64,000 nucleotides of DNA. Origin: Liolophura sinensis (lineage: Eukaryota; Mollusca; Polyplacophora; Chitonida; Chitonidae). The translations under genes were made by a program, and so were the position numbers. Under the pieces are notes generated by a model. That model saw nothing but the letters and a program-made list of their open reading frames with translations, ran no database searches and was not told the DNA's origin. Positions within the stretch are counted from its first letter, which is position 1; every line of letters starts with the position of its first letter. The DNA is taken from the NCBI RefSeq assembly GCF_032854445.1, contig NC_088300.1, positions 14,451,570 through 14,515,569 on the forward strand, read 5' to 3'. Of the stretch, positions 1 to 12,100 are shown piece by piece.

Positions 1-656
1 CACGTCTACCAATTTAGATCTAATCCTACAACTCATGGATGTTGCGACGGAGTATCAAGCCACTAAATATGCACGTCCGCTTGGATAAAATTGAGATGGA
101 TCTATTTCAACATTTCAGCGCTAATCAAGGTTTCGACTCACCTAAGGCACAACCAATAAATACTTACCAACAGACCTGATTCCAATTCTTCCGCACACGA
201 ATCCCCTATAGAGTTCTCTGTATAAAGGATATATTCACACATATCAACACATGAAATATGTTTTCCACTGATCAGCATAAGCTGGATTTATTCATCTAGA
301 AAATAAGTTTATATTAGATGTTTGTGTTTAGGTATTCTATACATCCATATTTTCTATACACTTGGAAATGTCAACTTGATGCAAAGGACAACTAAAGCAT
401 TTCGTTGTCTTCACAACATCAGTACTAACGTTACAAACGCTTCTTAAAATGTAAACCACAAACTGACAAGTATCAACTGATCTCTGATTTTCTCGGGTAA
501 CTGAGCTGGAAATTTGTTTAGATTGTAATTTTCGAAGCAGGCACATATTTGTTTCCTATATTGTTTTCTTTTCCATTCATACACACGTCATGAAAGCATA
601 ACAATATATATAGCTTTGTGGAAAAGTGAATAGAACGACCATCATTGTTTGCCAAC

Positions 657-750
657 CTGATAAGTCTAATGTCATTAGTGTTGTGTTTAAATGCAGCATC
701 TCAAAGAAGTACCGGGCTCCCTCACTACCCAGCTTGTTCTGTGACACTAT
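657..750 (-). CDS. LRRC74: LRRC74-like exon 5 (LRR)
   Basis: 94 bp, acceptor TTTTCAG, donor GTTGGC (weak). It encodes SQNKLGSEGARYFFEM then NTTLMTLDLSG. The junction with exon 4 restores an LRR of correct length. The next exon is outside the window. Confidence 0.78.
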
Positions 751-3700
751 CTGAAAACATAATAAACCAGGCAGTCGATGAATTATATTGTTTATTGCAT
801 AAAACAGAAACAATCAGTGCTTTGTTGGAATGACAGTTTATTTCTTGGAAGCAAAACAATCAGAATTATTTTTATTTCTTCTTAACTGAATGAAAAAGCC
901 TTAAGCAAATTAAATTACTTCTTTGATTATTTTTTCATGCCAACGACCATTGACCAGTTATCAACGAACTTTGCGACGTGTTATCGAGAGACCGTCCTGC
1001 TTTGGAAACCCGGAGAATGTAAACACACAACAACCTTGTATAAATTACCATTCATGGATTATTCCTCCCAGACGAAATAAACAATAAGGCCGGTTTTTAA
1101 ACCAAATCACCTCAGCTATTAAGCCTGCGTTATAATGCATCAGGCGACAGTTTCTATTATTCCACGTTCTTTGTGTTTCAATTCTATTACCCAGACTTAG
1201 TGGGATGAGGGACACAGAAAAGTAGAAAAGAACTGACTCAACTGGCGTTCCATACATACCAGCTCTGTAATGTACAAGTTCTCCTTTAACATGTCCGCTA
1301 TAGCCCGACCACCAGCCTCCTCCAGCCAGTTGTCAGCCAGATCCAGAAAGTTCACAGACGTGTTTGTCTACAAAGGGACATCACTCTCAATGACATTTCA
1401 TCATGCGACTTTCATTTAATTTAATCTTTATGTAAAGGCACCCAGCAGCGCATTTAATGCTTGGTATAACAGATTTACCTTGAAGCATTATTTACGTATA
1501 GTCTTGAAACCAACCGTAGTCTGCATAATTTCCTGAAACAGAATAAAGTTTATTCTGCATGATCATCGTATATTGGAAAGATTATTCTGCCTGAACATTG
1601 CTTTTTAGAAAGGGGTGTTTAAAGCAGAAAACCTGCTTTATATGATGGGGTAGCTTCTCAAGGGAGCTTTTATAAAGCCTTTGAATTGTGACAAACCAAA
1701 GGATGAGGGAACAAGTATATAGGTTTTAAGTTAAGGTGGTTAAAGCGTTGGCCTTGAAGTCGGGAGAAGCACGAGATCAAACCCTGGTCGAATCATACCA
1801 AATACTTCAAAAATGGTACATGTTGCTTCCTCGTTTGGTGCTCTGCACTGAGAGGCTAGAGCAAAAGAAGCATGACTGGTTGGCTCGGTGTCAGGATAAT
1901 GTGACTGGGAGGGGTGTCATATTTGGTGTCTGCGGCACGATACGTCAGTGGCGGCAGCACTCTGACGGCATGGACTCGCATTGCCACAAGAAGACACAAT
2001 ATATGTACACAAGCCTAATGGCTCCTCGTCGTGATATAAAATGATCTTACCAGTAGTGGTACGGAAATGGCGAATGCCCCTTGAGCTCCTAGTCCATGAT
2101 GCCTCATCTTTAAATGGGTGCTGTGCACATTATTCAGGAAATACTTTACAGGAATTAATCCGAACGTTCTGCACACTTCTAGGTACATCGTATGGGCTGA
2201 TAAATTGTAAGTCTTCTTCTCCTCTGATAAAAGACAAACGTTTCTTCCATTTTGATTCCATCAACAGTAAGCCATCGGGTATGGTAAAGCTGACATGTAG
2301 CTGGGTTTTTGAAGTACACATCTTAAACGGACCGATTTTATATACATAGACATGTACCGTTTTGGTGCTTGTAACGCCGCAGTCAATATTTTTTTCATTT
2401 ATACCAGAAAACGGTGAGGTTTATAAATTAGTTGATGCAGCAAGAGCTGGGATTCAAACACACCACCCCATTGGCCAAAGGTCTGCATGGCACTACAGCC
2501 CAGCGATCGAGCGTTTCAACCAACTGTACGAGCAGATCCATGCAATTAAATTAAGGCCGTACGTGGGAAGGTTTGTCAGCAATCTACAGATGATCGAGGG
2601 TTTCCACGGCCCTGCTGGGTTTCCTTCCACCACAATGCTGGCCGCCGTCGTATATTTTATACTGTAGGCTTAATCCGTTGTATTTGGCCCTATAGTGAAA
2701 ATTATTTTGAGAGACATATGTGTCAAGGAAGGGAAATGTTGATAGAAGTGTACACCTGACTATATATTCTTCAGCGTAATTTTGGACCAAGAATTGTGCC
2801 CTGTACAAAAGCATACAGGGATCGTTCCAAAGATTTCTGGTGTGAAGTTTTCCTGAATGACGTTGTCTGTTGATCATAGATCCTTAAAGCATTTTACTTG
2901 AGAACGTATGAAAACTAATTTTGTGAAAGTGGATTTTGTTTGTATCGTATTCTGTGTTAATAAATTTTAAGGAATGTGCAGACACAGCTATATGTAGCTA
3001 GGTCATATAAATTTTAAGGCAAACGACACTCCCGTTGATGCCAAGTTAGATACAGTATTGTGTTTTGTTTACCTTCCCTTGACAGTAAGTTCAGCTGTCG
3101 TATAAAGCTGTCGTATAAAGAAAATAGTTTCTTTGGTAAGTGTGTATTACCTTCCACTTCCAAATCTGTGTCGTATTCATCGTCTGAGGTTGGCTGCCGT
3201 ACGCTGAAAGTAAAAACATATACTGTGCGTATAAAAACTCGACTGTTAAGAAAGCAGTTATTCAAGATTAAACGTTTGCTTTGACATCACGCTATTGTCT
3301 GTGCAGTTGATTTTTTTTCAAGGATCCACGCTTGTGACTTAATGTTATAGTGGTGAAGGTTGACCACTTGTACTACCCTTGATCGGTGCACGGTAGAGAG
3401 GAATTCGAACCCACGAAAACAAGGCTTTAAAACATTCCAATATCCCACTGAGCTATCAGGGAAGAGCATACAACTTCTCCTTTTAGACAATTTTAAACGT
3501 TTGTTGTGACATCAATCCTTTGTCCAACCGATTACAAGAATGTTATATATGAAGGGTCCATCATTTCTGATCAATGTGAAATTTATTTTCTAACGGTTTC
3601 GTTCTTCGCCTTCATTTCAAACACAAAATATTGTCAGTGTGATAAAAGGCAGCGTGACGTCATCATTTCTCTTAGGCACAAATATGAACAGCAAAACAGA

Positions 3701-4084
3701 GTTTGTAATCTGGTGGATCTGCTTTGTGGCATTCTGATTTCGAACATTTTGGACACCATCATATTTAGCAAAATTCAGTTATATTCTGCATTTTCACATC
3801 TAAGCCTACATGTACTCTGGATATGCTTATTTCAAACTTGCACTGAAGCCTAGTGACCGTAGAAATTTTACTTTGACGATTAACGCGTTATTTAATTTGA
3901 TAATATTCACGCACGGTTCGGGTGGTTGCCTCTCCTGTAGTTTTCCTGCACCACGTATGCCATCCGGTGGCTGTTCACACGCTGCCGTCTCGTCCTCCTC
4001 TTTATTAACAAGTGCCGATGCTTGCTCAGTTTCTGAATTCTCTGGAATGGTGTCCACTGGGGCTTGATCTGTTACTCCTAACAT
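657..4084 (-). CDS. LRRC74: LRRC74-family leucine-rich repeat protein, 5' part
   Basis: Five coding exons on the minus strand, read by hand: 3915-4084, 3151-3203, 2051-2223, 1260-1367, 657-750. All junctions are AG/GT and phases agree (2, 1, 0, 0, 1), giving about 199 residues before the gene leaves the window. The N-terminus is acidic and disordered-looking (TSDDEYDTDLEVEEE). It is followed by the block LEVCRTFGLIPVKYFLNN and MRHHGLGAQGA, which from memory matches the region preceding the repeats in vertebrate LRRC74A/B. Then come NLR-type 28-residue leucine-rich repeats: FLDLADNWLEEAGGRAIADM and SQNKLGSEGARYFFEM. The family has no enzymatic activity and its role is poorly known. Positions 1-650 hold no further LRR exon that I can see. 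The LRR family is seen directly; assignment to LRRC74 rather than another LRR protein is recognition from memory. Confidence 0.8.
1260..1367 (-). CDS. LRRC74: LRRC74-like exon 4 (LRR)
   Basis: 108 bp, phase 0 to 0, acceptor TTTGTAG, donor GTATGT. It encodes TNTSVNFLDLADNWLEEAG and then ADMLKENLYITEL, one full LRR with the LxxLxLxxN pattern. Confidence 0.82.
1728..2040 (+). repeat. tRNA-derived SINE, family C
   Basis: tRNA-like head (TGGTTAAAGCGTTGGCC with a B-box-like GATCAAACCCTGG), then a body with GGGGTGTCAT and CAGTGGCGGCAGCACT, and a 3' part CTCCTCGTCGTGATATAAA. It shares body and tail with 19112-19404 and 27752-28268. It ends about 10 bp from exon 3 of the LRRC74-like gene. The open frame through it is a by-product. 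Confidence 0.75.
2051..2223 (-). CDS. LRRC74: LRRC74-like exon 3
   Basis: A 173-bp exon, acceptor TTTATCAG, donor GTAAGA. It encodes HTMYLEVCRTFGLIPVKYF and then HLKMRHHGLGAQGAFAISV, the conserved lead-in to the LRR array. Confidence 0.82.
2555..2662 (+). repeat. SINE family A fragment
   Basis: Middle part of the dominant SINE: CCGTACGTGGGAAGG, CAGCAATCTACAGATG, CACAATGCTGGCCGCCGTCG. The tRNA head and the CAATCAAATAAATA tail are missing. Confidence 0.75.
3151..3203 (-). CDS. LRRC74: LRRC74-like exon 2
   Basis: A 53-bp exon with acceptor TTTCAG and donor GTAATA, encoding VRQPTSDDEYDTDLEVE. Its phases fit both neighbours exactly, the best argument that this short acidic exon is real. Confidence 0.75.
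3395..3470 (-). repeat. tRNA-like SINE head
   Basis: The reverse strand reads TAGCTCAGTGGGATATTGG (A-box-like) and GTGGGTTCGAATTCC (B-box-like) at tRNA spacing. It lies in LRRC74-like intron 1. The arms do not fold as a functional tRNA by eye, so I take it as a SINE head or tRNA relic. Confidence 0.55.
3915..4084 (-). CDS. LRRC74: LRRC74-like exon 1 (start codon)
   Basis: Starts at ATG 4084 (MLGVTDQAPVDT) and encodes 56 residues of acidic low-complexity sequence ending QERQPPEP. The donor GTGCGTG is at 3914-3908. It ends in phase 2 and joins exon 2 to make a CCC codon. No upstream in-frame start was needed, but a longer 5' exon elsewhere is not excluded. Confidence 0.7.
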
Positions 4085-4460
4085 ACTTGTGTCCGGCGAG
4101 TTAATTATTTGAACACTAAGCTGTCAATCATACTACCATCAAAAAAGGCGTGGTCATGATGAAGATCCATGTGGACGGACATGTTATTTAATCACACTGT
4201 TTCTGTTTCAAACTCATGGCAACGGGTCAACGTCATGCGTTTATTACGTCACTTTAACGCCGTAAGAATGGTGACGCAATAAAGCCGCTCATATTCACGA
4301 CATCATGAGCGACGGCAACGTAACGTGTTTATGAAATCATTTACCGCCGCAAAATCCTCTCAGCACGCTGCAACGGCACGCCACACAGGCAATTTGTACT
4401 GCACGCCGCGCAGCACGCCCGTCCCCGATGACAAACGAGTACGTTGTTGTTACAAGAAAG
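4085..4460 (-). promoter_or_regulatory. CpG-rich upstream region of the LRRC74-like gene
   Basis: CpG dinucleotides are locally dense here compared with the flanks, as at metazoan promoters. It holds a CRE-like TTACGTCA near 4243 and an RFX half-site ATGGCAAC at 4216-4223 with further GGCAAC words. No TATA box is evident. The function is inferred from position and composition only. Confidence 0.4.
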
Positions 4461-5870
4461 CTGCCTCCCCACCAACCATAGTAACAAACGCACAATAAAG
4501 GGACAAACGACTGTACTGGCAAATGATTGGTTTAAAAATTTAAAATTTAAAATGCCGCAACGTCATAAAATAGAGCTTTTTATTTTTATAGTTGACCTAC
4601 GTGTCATTTTGTGCTGCGCCCCTCGACAGCTTTGTTTCTTTTTCCAATCCGTGCAGCGTCATTTTAAACCCATTATTTGCCGGTACAATCGATTGTCCTT
4701 TTGTTGTCTCTTATCTTGGGTGAATAACTTTATTAATAAAAATCCACCTGTAATAAGCCCTTAAGCTTATGATAATTTCGTAAACTTAATTAACATGTCT
4801 CAGGGATGACATTTCTTTTGTCAAAACAATCCTTTGACGTATTGTAACATTTTAAGCCTACATCTAAGTGTGACAAGATATGGGACAATAATAAGGAGTA
4901 TATTTCCAACATTTTGACCATATAGGCTTGCATGTGTAATATGCTTTCTTATCTTTGTTTCTATATATAAGGAAACAATACAAAAATAAATGATGTAGAC
5001 AGGAAGTCATAGAGCATTTCTTCGAGATTCTATAATTTTTATATGATTATTTTCTTTTTTTTAATTTCTTTATTTATTTTGACATTAAACCTTCATGCAA
5101 GTAAAATACATAAATTATACCAAAGCTACATGTATATTCCATTCATGAATTGTTCAGATTGATTACCACTGACGCTTGTTGCACTTTCTTGAAGATGTCA
5201 TCAAATTAAAAATCACGACTACTGAATTTGAACAGCCCTTAAAAAAATCTATTTTGAAAAAAAGTCGTTGAAAAATTTAGTACGCGATGGGTTAATTGTT
5301 ACACCAGAATCTATCTACCATGTCTCATTAACAGTATTTAAACTGACTAGATTTCTTTACTTTTATTTTAGAGGTACAACCTACAACTTGTAGGCCCTGC
5401 AATAACATGCCCATAAACTAAATTCACGTGATTATATCTACACGCGCAATTTACACGTCTGCGATAGACTAGGCCTATATATACATGCATCTTCATAAAG
5501 CTTGTGGTTGCATCATGAAGAATTGTCGACACTGGCTATAGTAAGCTATAGATCTACGTGTACATCTGTTATTATAATATGCTACGTTATTATAACATGC
5601 CATGGGGCATAAATTTAATCCTCATACATGTACACTGTATGTAAATGAGCTCAGTAGGCCTACGTCTGTAATGAAAATGTCTTTTTTGTCTCCTTTCTAT
5701 ATTAATAATGTGCTCTTTTCCCACATTCTGAAGTTTCCATTGGCGATGAAAGATGTGAACCCGGCATGTACGTTTAGGAAGCCAAGTCTCCATATGTACA
5801 CTAAATTTATCATCGGTAGGCTCGGTGGCCTGCAACCTATAAGCATGAATCAAAACTCAGCGAGCTGTTA
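4461..5870. other. intergenic spacer, no feature seen
   Basis: AT-rich sequence between the two divergent genes. I see no ORF with coding character and no repeat family shared with the rest of the window. A TATATATA word near 5476 is not supported by anything else. Confidence 0.5.
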
Positions 5871-5874
5871 CTGA

Positions 5875-5997
5875 CCACGCCCCCTTGTCTCTGAACTCGC
5901 GTCAGACAACGCGAGACCACGTCAGTTTACGTGACCCAACATGGTAGCAAAAGGCAAGTGATGGACAAAGTTGGTAACATACTTTAGAGCTATTTGC
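5875..5997 (+). promoter_or_regulatory. PLEKHD1: PLEKHD1 5' region with two short uORFs
   Basis: It contains CCACGCCCCC (Sp/KLF-like), ACGTCA and ACGTGAC words within 60 bp of the first ATG. ATG 5941 sits in a strong context (AACATGG) but opens only six codons. Its stop overlaps ATG 5961, which opens eight codons. Both end before the main start at 5998/6004. Leaky scanning or reinitiation would be needed if the transcript starts upstream of 5941; the transcription start is unknown. Confidence 0.45.
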
Positions 5998-6194
5998 ATG
6001 TCTATGGGCTGTTTGAGGTCTAAGAGGGCTGGGACCAAGATTAGTACGTCCTCAAAAAATGGTGGAGTCGATATGAACAACATGCCCGAGATAAACAGAC
6101 AACGGTCGGGAGACGTCAGCATCATAAAATCACAGATTGCTGGAGTTTTGTACAAAAAACCGGTGGGACATCAGTCGAGCAAGTGGTCAAAACG
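5998..6194 (+). CDS. PLEKHD1: PLEKHD1 exon 1
   Basis: The frame opens without ATG upstream; the first in-frame ATGs are 5998 and 6004. Both have a poor -3 base, but 6004 has G at +4. Starting at 6004 gives MGCLRSKR, a classic acylation motif. It then runs through a Ser/Thr/Asn-rich linker to the first PH strand, IAGVLYKKPVGHQSSKWSK. Donor GTGAGC. Confidence 0.85.
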
Positions 6195-9100
6195 GTGAGC
6201 TTTTTAAAACTTTTTCGGGTCCTTTAATAATCAGATAAAACGTATATCTGGTAGACCATTACTTCCAATAGACAGGATGTTGTCAGACTGCCGAATGTAG
6301 TTATGTTGTAGTCCAGGCCATTGTTGAGCGCGGCTTAAACTCCAGTGATCGGAAGTTTAAACTGTCGGGTGGTCTTAGCCGATTGTGTATGTGTTTACAT
6401 CTATCAAATGGAAATGAAACAATGTAAAGGGTTTATGAAGTAATTTACAGGCTGAGCGTGAGCTATCCAATGGGTTGAGCAGTGTATATTAAGGTTTACA
6501 TTTGTGATATGTTCTTTTAAGTTTTTATGATTTTGCCTTCCCCATTCGCACAATGTGAAAAAACTTTACTAACAAAAAGGGCCCCAATTAGATCTTCACA
6601 TAATATAATTTGGTATGTACATGTACCTAACTCATTAGAAGTTGTGACAGGGATAACATTTCATATGACAAAACAAGGCTGTGATGTTTTTCAGTCAAAC
6701 TGTAACAAAATACGAACTGAGCTTCAGCATTTTAATTACCAGGATTCCTGCCTTTCAAAAGTTTATTTATATAGTGAATATTAAATTAAGCGGCAATGGA
6801 GCTCACAACCTAGATATAGGTCAATTGCCAAAAGGTCATGTTAGGTCTTGTTTGAGATAATACTTTGCTATCATTTTTCTATCATTTTTAAATCAAATAA
6901 TTTGGTTTCTTTTTCTTTTATTTTAGTACTGCACAAACATTATATGCATCTTAAAGTTTGTGTTTAAATTTTTTTTCTTTTCAAGTTAAAGTGCTGAATT
7001 TAAGTTAGAAACTGTATTATTTTCATTTATGTCTAGGGAGCCTTTATGGGACTTATAATTAAAGCAGTAGCTCGCTGTGGCTATCAGGTCCATTGCCAAT
7101 TAAGTTGTGTGTTCAAATCCAGCCCTGGGTGTTTTGGTTGCAGCTTTAAGTCCAGTATTTAATAAAGGTCTTTGGTTTGCTCCACATAAAGCTGACTGCT
7201 GTTATACAAGTACAAAATTTTTGAGCATGACATGAAAGTGGTTAAACACTAATCAAATAAATAGACCAGTTATGTCTATTACAGAGCATAGAAGGAAAAT
7301 TTCAAGTTACAAATCATGATAAATAAAGCCTCTATGATAATCATACTTAAATTATCATAGACATATTAAAATAAATAATACAAGGTAATATTGCTACATA
7401 CGCACACCACCTGTGTACATGTACACTTGTGTATGCAGCCATTGAGATGCATACATGCTACATATTTATATTAGATGTACAAGTTATATATAGAACAAAT
7501 AAATGTTCCTTGACAGCTGCTGATATTAAACTGTACATACATGTGTGTGGGTATGGCATTATTAGAGCCTCTTAAAGTGGTGATAAGATCTATAACCTGG
7601 TTAATAGGTTACACATTATAAACAGTTAATATACTCTCACATTAACATGCAAATCTTGTCACAGAACTGCTCATGCTCAGTAGATGCAGACAGAAAGTAC
7701 ATGTGTAGATTGTTTATACAGAGTATATGGGCCAACAGTTATAGACACATTCCCATGACTGACTTAATGCAGTTATCGTAACTCTAGACAAGTCATTGTA
7801 ATGCAGAACTGAAAGGGAAGCATAAAAGTCTGGTTATTTTGCTAGCAGATGTACATCTCGCAGCATTCATAAATTTACAATAGACATCCGCATGTCAGTG
7901 AACGGAATTATGCTCTGGTGAAGTACATATATATGTGTAGCTGCAGATCCCAGTTTGACCTCATTGTTTTCCTTATGTATTTATTAAAGTGACAGGTGTA
8001 AATAGAATGGCCCCAGGTTTGTACGTTATGAATACTGGTCAAACTTTCTGAATTAGAACAATTGCCCACATTAAAAAAACAAAAATCATACAAAGCGACT
8101 AATGCATACATGTACATCTCTCACTATGGTGTTTTATTTGCACGTCATGCGTGTATTTTTCTGGGAATTTTGGCGTGAATTCAGAATATGCACATTACAT
8201 GGTACAGAAATCCTTGTGACTCATGAAAATTCATGTTTCCAAACTCGTGTGGAGGAATATGGGTATCCTATAATTTGTGGAAATGTGGTTAAACATATTC
8301 TACATGCTGTACATATATGAGCATTTTAGTGCTGTTTCACTGAAAATACTGTCAGTTACTTATTACTTTATTTACAAACTGCCATGAGATGTTGTAAATA
8401 TTTGATTTACTTGTTTGATTGGTGTTTTATGCCATACTCAAGAAAATAGGAAACTGGGCAGCACCAGGGGGAAACCCATGACCATCTAAAGGTTGCTGAA
8501 AGACCTTCCCACGTACGACCGGAGAGGAAGCCAGCATGAGCTGGACTTAAACTCACAATGATTTAAGACATATGCATGATGTGGCTAATATTAGTTTAAA
8601 GACATGTACATGTATATATCAGCATATATTTTGGCCATTTATATGTCTGATCTTATTGCTATGTCGTTCAGCATGTTCAGCATAAGTGCTACTTGCTGAA
8701 GTCGTCTGCCGATGTGACCAGTGTATGCAGTTCTTGCTGGTTTAAAGGTTTGGCTGGGGCCATAGGTTTAACCAGAGAGGCCAAAATTAGCTTGGGAGAG
8801 GCACATATAAATTTTGGAAGTAAGACGCCCTGATTCAAAAATTCAAATTCTGTCTAAATCTGTCGCTGTAGCTTTAAATGAGGAGGTCAGGTATGCATGT
8901 ACTAGCTGTGCCTGACTGAGGGCAGAGGTTTCTCTGGGTTTCCTGAAAGGTGTCATGAAAATGCATCAGTATTAACGCCTTCAGTACTCTACACCAGTCC
9001 AGTAAATTAATCATATAGGGTGCATGTCTGTTGTAAGTTAAACATCAGTTGTATACATGCAGGCACATTTTAAGTTGACAAAATACACAGATACATTGTA

Positions 9101-12100
9101 TTGTAAACAGTAATTATGATCACACAGATACGAACAGTGGAGTCTATGCTTTATAAACAAGATTCACTTGTTACATTTCATATTAATGAAAACAGGTCCA
9201 TGTACATACATGTATTGAGTGAAAATGTCCACATTGTATACATGTAATAGGGTACATGTACATGGAAATAAGAGCTTTTCTGTACAGGAAATACATATAT
9301 TGGTAGATGTATAAAATAATACGTACATAATTAAATACATTGTAAATGCATGTAAAGTTAATGTTGAACAATCTTTTACATGTAGCTCCATTAAGACCTC
9401 TAAATTGTTTTATAAGTTGTATGTCCTGATAATTTTCCAATATTTAAATGTATCATTCACATGTACATGTACTATATACATGTATGGTTTACTGTGTTTT
9501 ACACTTTTCCCATAAATCTGCCTTAAACCTGATATTACAGTTGTTTGGATGACATTTAAATCGGGTTATCTATGCAGGGTCACATGGTCCAAACCAATGT
9601 TTAGCTGAGCAGAAAAGTCAGAGAGACATGCAGTCAGTGTGTATGGGGCTGTAATTATCCATGGGGTGTGAAGATACTGGACATAGCCCAAACTTAGGGA
9701 GGTGTAGGGGTCAGGTTAGAGCTACTGTACACTTGACCTGATGGTATTTACAGCTTGACCCCTCCAGTAAAAGCAGACTCAGAAGAAATTTACAGCTGAC
9801 AGAAACTTCACCAGTTGTATACATGTACATGTACTGAGCCATTTGTAGGCATGGGAAATTACATGCACACACAAATAATACGGAAAGCCTGCACATGTAT
9901 ACATGTACAGTTTAAGCTGTTTTATTAAATGTAGTATGAAGATTCAACATGTGTTTGTTTAAAGACATACTAGTATATTTCTGTGTAACATACATACATG
10001 TATAAATTAATGAACTTGATACAGTAGGTCTATCCTTATCCATATTACCCACTTAAATAGGTACAGTTTATATTAATGTGTATTTGAGTTCTTGAATTTT
10101 ATATTTGAAAACATTGATTTGTAAGAATGTTTATCATGTATGATACTTGTGTGCTTGCACGTGCATACATAAAATTTGCTGGTACCACATGTATCTTTGT
10201 CATATCTGTTGACTTTTTGAATATACATGTAGATGTGATACTTTCATAGTCTTAAGTGTTTTTGTTATTGAGGTTTCAATGATGCTCACTGAATCAGACT
10301 ACAGCATCATACTCATGTACAATGTAGGATGGAGGATTACTTCCAGTATCCATGTACATTGAGAATTTCAATGGAATTAGGATATAGATAATAAAGCACT
10401 GTGGACCTAATAGTTGAATGTATATATGTATTTGAGCATGTTTGCTGAAGTTTTTTGGGTGTTGAATTTTCATTGAAGCAAAGTTTTAGAGGCCCTAATC
10501 TCCACCTGCTTCTTTACACATTCATTTGACATGTTGTTTAAACTTCATGGGCTGACACAAAGGCCTTAATGTATTTGCATAAATTTCAATCTTTGGTTAT
10601 GTTTTTGTACATATCCTGCCTGTCTGTGAGTCTGACATACAAACGTATAAGCTGCTGATATGAGGACACTCCAGATCGAATGCTGGAGCCTGACTCAAAA
10701 CTCTGTCTAATAATACATGTAAGAGCTGAAGTTTTGCCAATCCTTGCAAGACATCCTGTTCTACCACTTCCCAGTGGATCATCTGGAGCATTGTCTGACA
10801 CACTGAACTCTGCGACTCCTCTGTCAGCTACATGTACAAGTGAAATAATTAAGTTTTAGCTGTGGTCACTTGTAATATTTTTTTTTGTTTTGTTTTGTTT
10901 GAAATACATGTACTTTATATTTTGAGATGTTCTGAGAAAGATATACTCAAACTCTCTAAACAAATATATTAATTTATTATACTTGTATATAGCAGTTCAG
11001 AAATAACAAACAAAAAAGATTACGCCGAAACTTTGTCTGCAGTAGCCAGTTTACAATTGAAAAAATAAAATTGACAGGGTAGACAGTATGCTCAGTTTGA
11101 ACACAACTCCTCATATCATTTGTTTAGCTTCTGATGTGTACATATATCGCTACTAACACATCTAATAATGTAGATAATAGAATGATATCAGTGTTCTTCC
11201 CTTTCCAGCTATTTCATACTCAAGGACGGATGGTTGTTGTATTATGCTGAAAATGAAAGGCGCGAGTTGGAGAAACGGAGATGTCTTAATATTCACCCAA
11301 AGGTATGTTAATTGTTGTCCTATGCCTACTTTAATTTGTAATTTGTTATTATTCTTCAGGTAAAAAAAAAGACATTTTTGCTTTTTTGTATGTGTAAAAA
11401 TGTGCAAAGCATGTAAATACATGTAAATAGATGATTTTAACAGAACTTGTCCATGTGTGTGTGAATTCAAACAGTCATGCAGAATATACATGAATGGGCA
11501 AAATTGGTGAGATTTGATAAGGCGATAAGCTTGGACCAGTTTTTGATGAAATAAAGTTTTCATTTATTGTTCATTAGACTTAGCTAATTACTAAACTTAT
11601 TAAAGCTGCTACAATGTACATGTAAAAAAAGATATGCTTTTCTTCAAGTTTCATTCTTATTCTGTATATTGTGGTATGTAGAAGAGTATTAATACAGGTC
11701 GCTGTTAAGTAGTTAGAAATGTGATTATCCCGGTTTTTATAATGATGCATTCTATAACTGGTAGTCCTAGTGATTGTTGTGCAGAGGAGAAAAAGGTTTG
11801 TGCACCGGCATTGTCTTTTTCATGATGAATTCATCTATAATTGCTAGTATTCTGATTGTCAGAAATTCTTTCTTTTTATTGGAAGTACTTTTTTGCCAGT
11901 CTGTTTTGTGCATGTATCAGCTCAGGTGAGAGGTACTAGCATCAGTACAGTGCCTCTGTCTGTATGACAAGTTTAACAGCTGTGCCTCTGAACTATTGAA
12001 GAAGAATAATTAATGATATATTGATGATATCATTGAGGTTACAGTATACATACAGTGTTTTGTATTTGAGCTCACAGTTTCGTAGTGAGTGATGCCTACA

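Larger units (their letters stand above)
6195..11208 (+). other. PLEKHD1 intron 1
   Basis: It holds a family D SINE (7059-7263), a family A SINE (8411-8560) and many TACATGTA-type words. Two overlapping open frames on the minus strand at 10586-10801 remain unexplained. No other coding signal was found. Confidence 0.7.

Noticed and set aside
1736-2044. 102-codon open frame
   Set aside because: It lies entirely in a family C SINE; its body recurs at 19.1 and 27.8 kb.
2584-2877. Possible LRRC74-like exon on the minus strand (ENFTPEIFGTIPVCF)
   Set aside because: It fits the phase, but 2051-2223 also fits and encodes the clearly conserved block GLIPVKYF; the candidate lacks a usable donor and overlaps a SINE fragment.
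3395-3470. True tRNA gene
   Set aside because: A- and B-box words are present but the stems do not pair well; the same holds for the tRNA-like heads at 7.06, 36.6 and 56.4 kb.
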